64,000 nt of DNA, taken from Cercospora beticola. Lineage: Eukaryota > Ascomycota > Dothideomycetes > Mycosphaerellales > Mycosphaerellaceae. The stretch's first letter is position 1, and each line of letters opens with the position of its first letter. The stretch is from the NCBI RefSeq assembly GCF_033473495.1, contig NC_088936.1:372001-436000 (forward strand). The letters are read 5' to 3'. Of this stretch, positions 35,000 through 46,948 are shown one piece after another. The translations under genes and the position numbers were made by a program. Under the pieces are notes generated by a model, which was not told where the DNA came from, did not search any database, and saw nothing but the letters and a program-made list of their open reading frames with translations.

Positions 35000-37181
35000 C
35001 TTGCTGGGTGTGGTGGATGTAGGTTGAAGGGAGAGAAAAGAAATCAAGAAGTGCGAGGTGTTTGTTTGACAAGCAAGTGAGCGGCAACTGAAGTTAAGTC
35101 CAGATCCCCGTCAGTTTGCGTGCATGTGAAGGCGCTAGTCAAACCTTAACTGCATTCACTTGCATGTGAAGCAAACGTCTCCGACAATGCGAAGAGGTCA
35201 AGTCTTGACGAGAGTCTATTCAAGCGGCCCAGTACATATTGGAAGCGTGGAGCGATGAGAATCCGAGATACCATGCTCAAATGGTCGGCTCATAACAGGC
35301 TCTGACCTGTCAGGAACTTTGGTGGCTCCGTGTCAAGCAATAAATCAGAGCAGCGGCTGCCAGATCTATGCTTCCATGAGGCCGGAGGAAACCGGCTTTA
35401 CCCAGTCTGAATCTCTGATGGCACTGTGCTCGAGAATGTTCTAGAGCGACAACATATCGCAATACAATGCTTCACTGAGGCCGCAATAGCCCCTGGCCGT
35501 TCTGCCTGGAGTTCTATTGGCTTCGTGCTGGATAGCAAATCAGAGCGACGAGACAAGCTGGATTGGTGTTTCCGCCTGCATCACAAAAGGCAAAACCGCT
35601 CTGTCCGAGCTTCCGTCGCCTTCGAATTGCAAGACCAATCTGAGCGATTGTATCCATTGAGCCAAAGCTTCACATTATCAGCGAATGCGCCAGAGGAAGC
35701 CCACTGGGAGCTTCTGCAATTTTACAGCCGATGTGTCATCGAGAGAGTGGAATGTAGCAGCCCAATGCTTCGCTCTGGTCCAAAACAGCCGAGCTTCTTG
35801 AGGTAGGTTCGGGTAGAATTTTGTTTGATCAGGACAGTGAGAGCTATAGCTTTTGCTCGCAGATATGCCTTCAGTGGGAGCCTCATCATCAAAGCCATTT
35901 CGTCAAGATCTGGCCAGAATCTTTGTGCAGTCTAGCTGCGGAGAGGGCCATGCTCGGGATCGTTGAGCGCCAGAAAGTCGCGCGGGCAGTCCAAGTGAGT
36001 CGACGTGCCAAAGGAATGTTGTACGACATGACAGGAAGCTCATTCGTTTCGAATCGTGGCTTCCAAGTTGGACTGTGAAGATTGTCTCTCCCATGAGTCC
36101 TTTTCGAAATTCATAGTCGAAAGGCAAAGCTGAGCGAGTTGCAGCACGCAGGATACCAATGCGCTGGCAAGCTTAGGCAAACGCTGTTCTTGCGAGGCGT
36201 GTTCACTCTGTTTTGGAGGACATTGTGTGTGTGAGATGCGAGTCTCGTCCAGGTGGAGATGGCTGTAGGGGATCAGAAGAAAGACCCCAGTCCTTTCGCA
36301 GGAGCGAGAAGATTGATCCTTCGACAAGGGCAAAATGCGCACAACTCCCAAAGATCTCAAGTGCTCTACGACCAGATGAGAAGCAAAGGAGATGCAGTGA
36401 CTCCGTACTCATTTCGGCACCCGGAGAAATAGTAAATCCGAAACCATCGTCTGCCGTTTCGAGACCATCTGTTCTCCTTCCATCAGCACCACACCATCTT
36501 CATCAATATCTCTATTCTCGACAACACGTGGGAGCGTTGCCAACGAATCTCCACATTGGAGGCTGCGCGCCGCTCCCCGTGAAGATGCATCGCACGCCAC
36601 CTTGACACCTTTCTTCTATGTCCAGCCTCGTACGCGGAAGGGCAAACTGCATACCCGCCAGGCACAATTGTGCTAGCCTCGCCCTGCTCGCCAGCCTGGT
36701 ACCACCACACCGAGACACCTGAATCAAGACAATGTAGATTTCATCACTTGGCTCATGGCGCATCCTACCACAGGGCCCTCACGCGTGTCTCGGACCTGCT
36801 TGACTGTCAGCGGCATCCACGCTTCCTGCTGATGAGGAACTGCTGCCGGAAGCAGGCTACTGGTCCCGAGTGACAGGGCATAGGCATGAGAACCATTGCA
36901 AACCTCCTCCTCCTCTGGGACGTTCCGAGTCGTAAGTGCACAGAAAGGGAAATGGCGGTCTTACCAGAGTGCTGGGAAAGATCGCTCAGTACAGCCTTCT
37001 GTCCAACTCGGAAGCTGTCGTTCTACCCGTCTTACCTTTGAACTCCAAAATGAGGCAGGGCACACGGTCACGGAAACGTTTCTCGGCGACAAAAGGTGCA
37101 TGATTTGCCGTTAGTGCAATTCCTCTAGTTTGCCTGTCTTCTAATACAATTTGGACCGCTCTGTTGCAGTTTTCAGCGATC
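35000..37181. other. 2.2-kb intergenic region without a supported gene
   Basis: No domain-bearing ORF. There are small repeats (tgcatgtgaag twice near 35121 and 35161) and a short GCCGG/CCGGC hairpin near 35381. Confidence 0.5.
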
Positions 37182-38776
37182 ATGCTGCTGAGATATGTCG
37201 CCGTTGCAACTGCTTTACTGTTCACGAGTGTTGGCGCGGACACACTGGATTTCGAGCTTGCGAAGCGTGAGAGCGTAGCATATCCGCCCCTACCGACACT
37301 TTCGACATGTGCGGTATGGAAGACCACACCGTACTATGCGATTTTGCTAACGTCCCGCAGCAAGCCTGCCTTACAGAGGCACTACCAGCCTCGAAATGCA
37401 AGAGCTCGACAGATCAGATATGTCTTTGTGCCAGCGAAGCCTACGCCGATGCTGCGGGAGAGTGCCTAGCGCGAAGTTGCAGTGTTGTCCAGGGCCTGCA
37501 AACACGAAAATACTTGGCCATCACTTGCAAAGAACCGATTCGTGATCAAGGACCCCTGACGAGATCTGTGTCCTGGGTCATGTTCGCGCTCGCCACCTTT
37601 GGAACACTCGCTCGATGTCTATCCCGCATGCGTGCTTTGGGTGGAACTGGCTATGGTTGGGACGACTGGACGATAATTTTGGGCTGGCTTGTTCTTATAC
37701 CGGTGAACGGATTGCTACACATCATGGTCGACGAGGGACTCGGGCAGGATATCTGGATGTTGCGGCACCCGAATTACCAAATCAGCAAGATCCTAAAATT
37801 CTTCTACATTTCTGAATGGCTCTACGTTCTCGAAGTCAATACGATCAAGATTTCCATTCTTCTCCTCTACCTGCGAATGTGGCCTGCAGATTTCAGCTGG
37901 TTCCGTAAGACCTGCCTCGTTTTCATGGCAGTTCTGGCAACCTTTACGGTAGTTGCGATAGCGACTCTTGGACTTGGTTGCCAGCCCATGGAATACTTTT
38001 GGCTGAAGTGGGATGGAACTCATGAGTAAAACTTTACTGCCATTCACCTCACGTATTGTGCTGATCACGATTGCAGAGGATATTGCATCAACCAGAACGC
38101 TCTGATCTGGTCAAACGCCGGCTTCACGATTGGATTCGACGTGCTGTGCATCATTCTACCACTACCACGCCTCATCGCGCTCGGCATACCTACTCGCAAG
38201 AAGATCGCAGTAGTCTTGACTTTCGCTCTTGGAGGCTTCGTCACCATCTGTTCCATCCTCCGACTCCGCACACTCGTCGAATGGGGCAACGCCACGAATA
38301 TGACATGGTACTACAATCCGATCGCCATCTGGAGCAACGTCGAACTGAACCTCGGAGTGCTTTGCGCCTGCATGCCGGCCACTGCTGGACTACTACAGCG
38401 ATGCTACAGCAAGGCTTCAGGCAAAGCACTCTTGACGAACGTGCGGCGGCCAGTATCATGCGAACCGACTCCACCGAAAGACGTGGAACAAGGCATCGAG
38501 CAGCGATCTTTATACGAATTAAGAGTGCAGAACAGCAATGGCTCGCCGATGTACCATGCGCGACAACTGCATGGCTCGTCTGCTAGTCTCGGAATTCATA
38601 GGACGCATTGCGAGCTGGACACGAGACCTGCAACGAGAAAGAATGAGATGGATCCGGAGAAAGTGGTGTTGCCAGGCACAAGATACGTGCCGCCTCGAGC
38701 GAGCATTAGTCCGGATTCTGCTGTGGATCAGATGATCAGTGATGGCTACACGGAGTTTGCTAAGATCAGGCGATGA
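37182..38776 (+). CDS. CFEM-domain PTH11-like G-protein-coupled receptor
   Basis: Exons 37182-37313, 37361-38025 and 38077-38776 give 498 residues. The 47-bp first intron (branch GCTAAC) restores the CFEM domain. Cysteines at 43, 47, 57, 65, 67, 79, 84 and 100 follow the CFEM spacing, with the Asp at 62. A signal peptide precedes it. Seven hydrophobic helices follow (from about 115 to 400) with the GYGWDDWTIILGWL and GCQPMEYFW segments typical of the fungal rhodopsin-like integral-membrane domain. The tail of about 110 residues is cytosolic. In plant pathogens PTH11 receptors sense surface or host cues. The ligand here is unknown. Confidence 0.88.
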
Positions 38777-39129
38777 CAAGAGCACATGTTGAGAAAGCAT
38801 ATAACGATAAATATAATGCTAATCACGAGCATAACATGATGATACGAGGCGTTACTCTTTTGACAGGGCCGGGCGTCGCTACCCAATGGCAGTACAAGCG
38901 TTCTGATTCTCGATGAACTATCCGAATCTTCTTCATGTCCACCTTCCGAAATGCCTTCAACGAGACTTTGAAGCCAGTCCAGTTATTTGAACTCCAGAGA
39001 TTCGGGCAACGCTCAGGCTTTTCGTGGAGAACACCAACGACGAAATTGCTGCATGCTATTGAACAGCTATCCAAATGCAACCTCCGATTGGTTTCCAGAT
39101 GGAGTTGACGTTCTCACGCTTCCATCAGA
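38777..39129. other. convergent 3' spacer
   Basis: Shared 3' flank of the receptor (plus) and the ATP-grasp gene (minus). Nothing else is seen. Confidence 0.5.
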
Positions 39130-40638
39130 TCAGCACTCAAACATCTTCGTCGTGCTGACATTGATTCTGCTCCATTTCCTTCCCTCTCTCAAGCAACTGA
39201 GAAATTGCATCGGCCAATAGACATGATATAACATGAACCATGGCAACGGATCCCAGACCTCACATGTCCCATCTTTCCATGTCAAGAGATGCACAACAAA
39301 AGTCGCCACATTCCGGATGAACTCTCGCACATTTAATTGCAATCCCAGCACTTCCAGCATGGGGACCAACACGAGCGTAACCAAGTCATGTCCAATCCAA
39401 TAATACGCATCATTCCTCACCGGACTCGCAAACCACTCCGGCCCATCCTTCTGCGAGACTCCATCCAAAAGCTCCAAATACCCATGAACCATATCTTCAG
39501 CCCGATTGAACAGACAAACTGCCGTATGTGCTCTTGGATTACATTCAATTGGATACAACACAATCTTCTCCGAATGCTTCTCATTCGTATCTTCCACTAG
39601 AAAATCGAAAGATAAATGTCCCGTAAACCCTTCCCCACCAGCCGCAGCATAGTGCTCGGTAAATTTCAGCATCGCTTTCGAGAGCGCAGAATCCGAAGGC
39701 AGAGCTCTATAATGCATCAACAACTCAGCAGAAGGACAAGCAACGAAAGCTCGAACTCGTCCATTGATCACTAATGCGTGTGTGCAAAATTCTTCTCCTT
39801 GGATGAATTGTTGCAAAATCCAAGGTTCTTGTTCGGAGATTCGTAAGCGGTCGAGGTATTTACTTGTTTCTTCTCGGCTGTCTTCTTTTGGAAGAAGTGT
39901 CATGATGTCTCCGCGAGCTTTGTCGTCCATTCCGATGGTTTTCATGATGTACTTTCTTCCCTTTGGAGCGTTTTGCAGGGCGTCTTCCACTTGGGATCGT
40001 TTGGTGATTGTTTTCGTTTCGGGGATTGTTAGGCCTAGCTCTTCTGTTCTCTTGATGAATTTGTCTTTTTCATGGAGCATTGTTGTTGTTGCAACGTCGA
40101 ATTGGACGGCCTTGCATTTCGTTCTTGATTCAACGATCTCTTTTGCTTCGCCATCTTCGACTGCGGAAGCAACGCCGGAACAGCTGACCCAAAGGTCGAC
40201 TTTCTCTTTCAAAATTACGTCAAGTAAGGATTGGACGTAGGGTCCGGACGACTTGGAGGAAGGTTTTCGAAGCGTGTAAAAATTGTAGAGAGAAGCTGAA
40301 AATCGACCACATGCATATCCGGGTTCGAAGTCTGCTCCAATAACTGCATGGCCGGCTTGATGAAAGGCTCGAGCGAGGACGAGGCCTTTGGTCATGCCCA
40401 CACCTGTGACGAGAATTGTTTTCTTGCTGTTTGGCGGAAGTGTCCCATCGCTGGTGTGTGATTGTTGACTTGTTCGGGTTCCTCTCTTTTGAATCTCATC
40501 TCTGCCAGTGAAAAAACTGATGACATAGCTGACGATAAGAACTGTGATGTCCAATGGCAAGAAGACCAGACTGAGCAAGATCAAAGAGATATTCTGTGCT
40601 GCATGGAAGCTCCCTGGCGATTTAGCATTGAGCACCAT
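39130..40638 (-). CDS. Membrane-anchored ATP-grasp ligase (mycosporine/MysC-like)
   Basis: Single exon, 502 residues from the ATG at 40638 (aagATGGTG). An in-frame ATG at 40812 would add 58 unconvincing residues. A hydrophobic helix (about 15-45) is followed by KTILVTGVGMTKGLVLARAF, the N-terminal Rossmann-like part of this ATP-grasp family. ATP-grasp features then follow: KYIMKTIGM, EPWILQQFIQGEEFCTHALV and the metal-binding LYPIECNPRAHTAV. In mycosporine biosynthesis such enzymes join 4-deoxygadusol to glycine or another amino acid via an acyl phosphate. It lies 500 bp from the cyclase on the same strand. Another amino-acid ligase role is possible. Confidence 0.8.
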   Translation of the reverse strand: MVLNAKSPGSFHAAQNISLILLSLVFLPLDITVLIVSYVISFFTGRDEIQKRGTRTSQQSHTSDGTLPPNSKKTILVTGVGMTKGLVLARAFHQAGHAVIGADFEPGYACGRFSASLYNFYTLRKPSSKSSGPYVQSLLDVILKEKVDLWVSCSGVASAVEDGEAKEIVESRTKCKAVQFDVATTTMLHEKDKFIKRTEELGLTIPETKTITKRSQVEDALQNAPKGRKYIMKTIGMDDKARGDIMTLLPKEDSREETSKYLDRLRISEQEPWILQQFIQGEEFCTHALVINGRVRAFVACPSAELLMHYRALPSDSALSKAMLKFTEHYAAAGGEGFTGHLSFDFLVEDTNEKHSEKIVLYPIECNPRAHTAVCLFNRAEDMVHGYLELLDGVSQKDGPEWFASPVRNDAYYWIGHDLVTLVLVPMLEVLGLQLNVREFIRNVATFVVHLLTWKDGTCEVWDPLPWFMLYHVYWPMQFLSCLREGRKWSRINVSTTKMFEC

Positions 40639-41136
40639 CTTGACGAGAACGTGGGAGCTGCGACTTGCTTGAGACGATCTTTCCCCAGCCGTGCCTGCCT
40701 TGCGAATTCTTGGGGTGCCGATGAGCAGAATTCGACTTTTGGAAATGCTCGTTCGGCTTGACGCGAGCTCCCCAAGCTGTGTCCATGCAAGAAGCTCTGA
40801 CCCTGCATGCACAAGCTGATATTGCGGCTAGGGCATAGTGTGGCTGCATGAAAGACTCAGGATGACGTTCACGACCGGAGAATTTCGCTCGGAGATGTCA
40901 ATCCAATGCCTCTACGCGTCAGTTGCAAAGTTGCGTGATGTATATTGAAAGTGGGATGTTTTGCCCCACTATGTTGACACGCCAAAATGTCAATGATTAT
41001 GTCAAGAGATTCAGACGTGGTAGTATGCTGATGAACAATGGTATTGTAACAGGAATAGTTCGTAGCTCTCTTCTGCGAGAGGCTTCTATGTAATCATCAT
41101 CTTGAGCCATGATGTTCTATTTCTATAGAGAACTGT
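40639..41136. other. spacer between ATP-grasp and cyclase genes
   Basis: Contains the ATP-grasp promoter and the cyclase terminator. There is no room and no ORF for an O-methyltransferase. Confidence 0.6.
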
Positions 41137-42742
41137 TTAGCTCGTTCCATTGACGGCATGGCCGTTTACGCCATTCTGAAGGCCATCAACACCCTCAGGT
41201 CCCGATGCTGCCTTCTTCGCAGCCTTGACGCCATTGACGGCAACTCCATTGCCGTTGGCATGTCCGTTGACACCGTTGGTGTGACCATTTGTGCCATTGG
41301 TGATAGCTTGCTTTGTGTCGTCGTTGATGACATTGATTTTCTTGAGACCAGCAGAAGAGCCATTTGCGTGGCCATTGGTGCCTGCAGTGGCATCGACTGC
41401 CTTGTTGTTCAAAGTGTAGCCAGTGTCACTGCTGTCGACAAAGGCCTCGATACCCAGTCCATTACGTGGGTAAGACTTGCAAATCTCCTTGTGCTTGCGA
41501 AGCGCCTCGTTCATCTCCTCTTTCTCAACATCGTTCAAGAAGACGCAGCTCCCAAGTGGGCTTGGGATAGCAGCTCGCAGCTTGCCGTCACGAGTCTTCA
41601 GAATAGCAGCAGTAGCCTTCTCGAGGACCTCCTCGGTGAAGTCCTCGTGGTCCATGGACAGGCCAGTGCGGGAGAACAGATCGAGCAGACGCTTGTAGTC
41701 GCTGTCTGGCAGGTTGCCACGCATGTGGGCAAGCGTGGCAGAGTATGCCATATCGATAGAAATGGCGTGGCCGTGGCGAAGGGGAACATCGGGCACCAAC
41801 TCGTGGAGTGGCGACCAGCTGTAGAAGCGTCAGTGTCTGCGAGAATCATGTTCCGGATATTGTACATACGTGTGGCCATAAGCAATCACGCGGTCGAGGC
41901 CGATTTCGTGCAAGTTTGGGGTTTCCAACTTCAGCATCTCGTGGATGCCAGCTCTGTTGATCTCGTCACAAGCCTTGGTAACCTCCTCGGTGGTATCATC
42001 AGAACGACCAAAGCCAGTCTTGATGATTTGCTCGGCATACTTGTCAAGCAAGTCAAACGTTGGCAAGTGTGCACAAGAGGAGATCTTGATCAGCTCCGCG
42101 AAGCCATTGCGGATCTGTGCCTCTGGCAAAGTGCGGAGGAAAGTGAAATCGAGGAAGGTGTGGATCGGTGCGTGGTAGGCGCCCAGGCGGTTTTTGTAGT
42201 TGCCGTAGTTTACAGCAACTTTGATCGAGACTGAGGCATCGATCAAGCCGATCACAGTAGTGGGGATGCGAATGAAGTTTGTGTTTCTGCGGTAAGCGGC
42301 GCAAGCAAAACCAGCGACATCAGTGACCAAGCCACCTCCGATAACGAGAACCGGCTCCTAGAGTTGTTGTCAGCTCTCAGTGTTTTTGCCCTCCACAACA
42401 GAACTATCTCACCTTTCGGTAGATGCCAAACTTGGTCATCGAGTCCACGATGCTCAAGAAGGTATCAATGCTCTTGGCCTTCTCGCCGATCATGGTCTTG
42501 TGGACCTGAAGCTCAATGTTGTAGTGGTCGAAGTATTGCTGCATCTGCTCGCCATAGACATTGAAAATGTTGGTGTCCATGACTGCCAGGGCCCTGCCCC
42601 AGCGCTCATAGCACTTGGCAAGTTCCGGCTTGCGTGTATCGAAAACATTGTCGATGAATGTGAAATCATATTCGATCTTCTCGTAGCCCTCAACGTGAAA
42701 GCCGTTGGACGTTTCCGCCACAGTAGCTTTAAGATCGGACAT
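41137..42742 (-). CDS. Sugar-phosphate cyclase of DDGS/EEVS type (mycosporine cyclase)
   Basis: Exons on the minus strand, 42742-42413, 42357-41870 and 41818-41137, with introns of 55 and 51 bp, give 499 residues. The NAD loop [12 protein letters not shown] (115-126), [21 protein letters not shown], and zinc ligands E198 (NGFAELIK), H272 (YGHT) and H288 (RHGH) place it in the dehydroquinate-synthase superfamily. Pro276 stands where DHQS has His (GHTWSP against GHTFGH), as in C7-cyclitol synthases. SIKVAVN is, as I recall, closer to DDGS than EEVS. It would convert sedoheptulose 7-phosphate to a demethyl-4-deoxygadusol or valiolone core. Residues 411-499 are an Asn/Gly/His-rich low-complexity tail. 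Confidence 0.85.
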
Positions 42743-45495
42743 TCTGGCTGTTGACTCACGAAAGAAAGCGTGAGTCGATTTGAGGAGCTAAGGAAAGAGC
42801 TCGACTGTTCAATTGTTGATTTCGTGTGGAGGGAGTGAAAGGCGGAGCTTCGGCGGCTTTGCAGAGGTTTTATACCTCCTGCAGGACTCGCATAGTGTCG
42901 CCATGGACTCCTTAGATCCGGCCATTCCCATGTGGATTGCGTTAACAATTTGCTAGTGGGATCCTGGAGCTGGTCGCAGAAAGTTGTCTGAGCAATGGCA
43001 TAATCAGCGCAGGTCCACAAGAGCATCCGGAAGCTCGACTTGGAGCCGGCGCAACGACAGGTCTAGCTGCAGGTAGACGAAGGGCAAGCGATCCAGCTCC
43101 GACCAGTGTGAGCAGCAGAGAAGGCCATGTCGACTCGATATGGAGTAGCGTTACGACGCAGTAGAGTGATGATGTCGTACAAACAGCTGCATGTGACGAC
43201 GCGATGAGCGCGTCGCGGGGCACTCATTCGCCCACGCGCGTTGCCGCACGAAGCACGTTGCTTGGGACCCTTCCGACCAAGCCATCGAATTGTGTGATAC
43301 TGCGGAGCCTCTCCCGATTAGATCGCAGATGGGTTGCAGAAGAGCCAGATCTTAGCGCGCTTTTCTACCAAGATAGACCGGTGTCTGCAGATCGTCGTCG
43401 ACCTTGCAGGGTCTTGTGTGTTGTCCCTTGCATTCGACTTTTCGACTTCATGAGCGCACATTTGCAATACGGACACTTTTCGTCCTCCCGCTGTTCTTCA
43501 TGTTTCGTCTCAATGGGTCTCGGAAGATCCTTGCGACATCGCGGAGAAGATCTTGGTCCATTGTTGGGATCAAGCCAAATCAATTGCGTCATGCAGGCTG
43601 CAAGACAGTTGGCAGCAGTGGGTACTTGCTCCTCGGCATCATCCTCGCATCATGAGCTCCGCTTCTCCTCATCCACGCGCGGGATTGTGAGAAGAGAGTT
43701 GTGGGAGTGGTGATAGCTTTGCATAAGCGACCGGCCATAAATCTGAGGTGTAGCCGATCTGCATTAGGCCGAGTCGCAGCAGGATTTCGTCCCGGAGCCC
43801 TGCACCATTGCCACGAGCTACTGATGCAATTGCATATGAAAGGTAGGTCGTGTAGATCAACTGGTGTCAACTGTGGTATGCTGCAGCCCGACTGACTCGA
43901 CTACAACGAGAACAGCCGCAGAATTTTTCACTTCATCAATTCCCCTTCCCGGTCGAAAGAATCGTTCTAACTGTCCGGGAACCTCTTCTCGACGGGCGCA
44001 ACAGCGACAGCGAGGCGCCTAGAGCCGGAATTTCGAATCCGGGCAAGCATTACCAGGATGTTGAGATCATGGCGCTCATCGCGGCGGCCCTCCATGTTCC
44101 TCCAGTTTATCCCGCGTGCGCAAGACCTGCTTTGAAGAGTGCGACCCGCAGTTGTCGCCATGGTCAATAGCGAATAACGAAATTCTGGGGGCATCGTGTT
44201 GCAAGTCCTGCCACGGAGTGCACCAGTAGCTCTGCGCTAAAGCATTACGTGCGATCAGCCTCGGGAATTGTACGCGACCACAGCGACGATGAGAAGGCTG
44301 TTCTAGCGAGTAGCATAGCTCATGTCGCTTCCAACGTTGTGTAGAGCGCTGCGACCCAGCTAGCTCCGTCCAGCATCAGACCGGATCGACTGAGCTGGCT
44401 GTGGTTCTCACAGCTTGCGTCCTCGCTGGCGAACCGAGCAGTGGTATTCACATGTCAAATGCCTCCATGCAGGACTCCTGATGATGTCGAGAGAATCGGC
44501 TCGCATGATTACGTCGACAAGGCTCGTAGTTGCTACAGCGATCCATGGTCGGCAGGAGTCGGACTTGTGTCGAGAAAGTGGGCTCTGTACCGGACGTCTT
44601 GGTCTTGGAAGACATGCGTCGTATGCAAGAGGATGTCGCTTATACGAAAGATGGCAGGGATTGCTCTTGGGGGCGGTGTGCAACCTGGCGATGGGTGAGA
44701 AGCTGTAATCAGTGTTTCGCGCTGTCAGCTGCAGGTCAGATGAGTGCGAATCTTTCGTGAGCGCCGAAATGCCGCATGTGAAGCGACGTCGAGAAGAACA
44801 TGGAAGTGAAGTGGTCAACAGCGCTGAGGAGAGGAGGCAGGAGGGACAACCGGGCTTGGCGCGCTGTGCTGAGGCCTCAGGCAAGCGTAAGTCAGATGTG
44901 GGATGGCACTGCAGGATCAGCGCCTGTGACGTGGCAAAGTCGGCATCTTCATAAAGTGTGTGGGTGTGGGCTACTGAGATCCATTGGATGCAGATGGCGT
45001 CACCTGAAAGGCGGGCAAGCCCTGCGTCTGCTCGTAGAGCATCCACTCTCGCGCGCGTGTGCACTGGTTGTCTTCGGCATTCGATGACAGAAGTCGACAG
45101 TCGCCAGTGTCCACGACCGGGTCCCGAAGCGAGCCACAGGCGTGACGAAGCTTGAAAATCTTGACAGCTCTATGTCGGATCCCTGTCAAGCGAAGCAGAT
45201 AGAAATGCTTGTGTCTAGCGATCAGGTGCCGACTATCCTGAAGATTTCCAGCTATCAGATGAACGTCCTGCGGACTGGAGCCGGGCTCGGTCGGTGCTTA
45301 TGTGGCTCGATTGTTGTAAACTCGTCCACATCGCAAGCTGGCGAAGGTAGAAAGGCACTGCGTGCCGCTACAAGAATCGAAATCTTAAGCAGAGAAGCTC
45401 GGCGCTCGCATGAGTCCGGCTCAGGCTTTGCTGGAAAATGGATGTCATTGGGAAATGTCGCATCCAAGTGCCTCCTACAACTCCCAACAAATGTC
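42743..45495. other. 2.75-kb region without a supported gene, upstream of the cyclase
   Basis: Includes the cyclase promoter. ORFs up to 218 codons (44408-45064 minus) have no domain. I looked for a SAM-methyltransferase motif (a mycosporine O-methyltransferase relic) on both strands and saw none. Confidence 0.5.
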
Positions 45496-46372
45496 TTATA
45501 CGGGCTTTCGTAGGTTAACGCCACACCATAACACGGGTGCCAGGTTCGTTGCACAATCGAATGTGAAAAGACTGATGAGCCACAGGACCACAAGGACCGG
45601 GATTGGCGCAAGCAAGACTTCGGTGCGGCTGAGAAATGGCAACGCTGCGAGCGCATGTTAGCAACACTGCGTAGGGTATTGTGTTGGCGGATCTCACCGT
45701 TATAGCCCAAGAACGTGATGACAAAGTAGTAGCTCAATGCCATGAGGTACATCGTGTTTCCAAATAGGTTCGAAACCCAATAATCCTGAGCGATGAGAGG
45801 CATGAGCAGGAATTGAAGAACGTAAAGGAAGGTCCAGATTGGTAAGTACGCTCGGATGGAGACCTGCAAGTTGTAAGCATCTGGTCAAGATGTTTGTTTA
45901 GCCGCAGACGTACATCGAAGCAATAGCCAAACTCCAGCCCTTCATCTCCAGCACCCAAGCCTCCGCCGCTCGGAGGACCAAAAAGCCCCTGTCTTCGCTT
46001 CCCCAGCACACGACCCACCAGAAAGTACATTGCAGTACTGACGACCAGACTAGAACCGAGAAAGTGCACAAGCACAAAGGCTAGGGCTACTCGGAAAGTC
46101 CTCCCGAACCCATCGGCATATGCCAAGCCCCACGCCAACCCAGTCAGGAATAGGAATAGACTCAATAGGTAGGTAAAGGCCGGATCAGCTCGATGATACG
46201 AGTTCTTGGTTTGTTTGTGGTAGTAGATGTTTCGGAACACTTTTTTCGGGGCTATGATTAAATGCGTCATCTCCCATATTGCTGTCTCGAAGTCCATAGA
46301 TGTAAATTTGAAGAGACGCCGAAAGAAGGGCGGTATCCGCATAGTTGCAGTAGTACGTCTTGAGGAAGACAT
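45496..46372 (-). CDS. UNC-50 / GMH1-family Golgi membrane protein
   Basis: Exons 46372-45914, 45863-45698 and 45644-45496 (minus strand), with introns of 50 and 53 bp, give 257 residues. The hallmark MDFETAIWEMTHLIIAPKKVFRNIYYHKQTKN stretch, five or so hydrophobic helices and the LEFGYCFDV motif are those of the UNC-50 family, of normal length. In yeast Gmh1 sits in the Golgi and binds the Arf-GEF Gea1. In animals UNC-50 supports receptor trafficking. The start at 46372 was chosen over an upstream ATG at 46435 because family members begin just before the conserved MDFE block. Confidence 0.92.
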
Positions 46373-46948
46373 GTTGACTTTATATGTGTATGTGGGCCTG
46401 GCGGAAGTGTTTCTAATCGAGAAGAAGTCCAGCAATCGTTCTGCGTAATCTTCAGGAGAGCAGGCAGGCCGCGATCATTTCCAGTATATCCGGCGCTTCT
46501 CTAGGATTCTCCTTGGATGTTGACGTTCAAAAGGAGTGACTAGACGGTCGTGCGTGATGTGTGCGTGATTCCGGCCTTGTTCGCATGTGACAATAGAAAG
46601 TGTTCCTGCAGCCAACTGTTTGAACAAGAGCGGAAGTGAGGTTGGCGCCTTCCGGCTGCCGGCTGCTCCCGCGACAGTTGCTTCCGTGTCGAGGCATCAA
46701 CAACTTCTCCAACCGACATCATCACAACACCCACATCGCAACTTGCGCCGCCCTCACCTTTGCTCGACCACTTCTTCGACTTCGTGCGCACTTTATCCGT
46801 CTCGGCGATCTTCTTGCCCTTTCTGCAGAGGCGCGTCGCAGCGCGACATTTCTGCGAATATTGGTAAGACAGACTCGCGCAAAGCCTTTGTCTACCGCTT
46901 GCGCCTCAACACCCCCGTTGCGCTCGAGGCGCATTGCGTCGCTTAGAG
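46373..46948. other. divergent promoter region (UNC-50 / Rna14)
   Basis: The only interval between the two divergently transcribed housekeeping genes. There is no other feature. Confidence 0.5.

Noticed and set aside
35370..35400. GCCGG/CCGGC hairpin as a possible terminator or RNA element
   Set aside because: Stem of five base pairs only, isolated, and expected by chance.
40639..40812. 58-codon N-terminal extension of the ATP-grasp protein
   Set aside because: Not like family N-termini. The ATG at 40638 has the better context and lies just before the membrane helix.
41158..42234. 358-codon plus-strand ORF opposite the cyclase gene
   Set aside because: It exactly mirrors coding exons of a strongly recognised gene, reads across its introns and contains no domain. 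It is a codon-bias shadow.
44020..44045. ttcgaatcc, possible tRNA T-arm
   Set aside because: The 70 bp upstream do not fold as a cloverleaf and there is no acceptor complement.
44408..45064. 218-codon minus-strand ORF, considered as the missing methyltransferase
   Set aside because: No SAM-binding glycine motif or other methyltransferase block. Ser/Leu/Arg/Cys-rich chance ORF.
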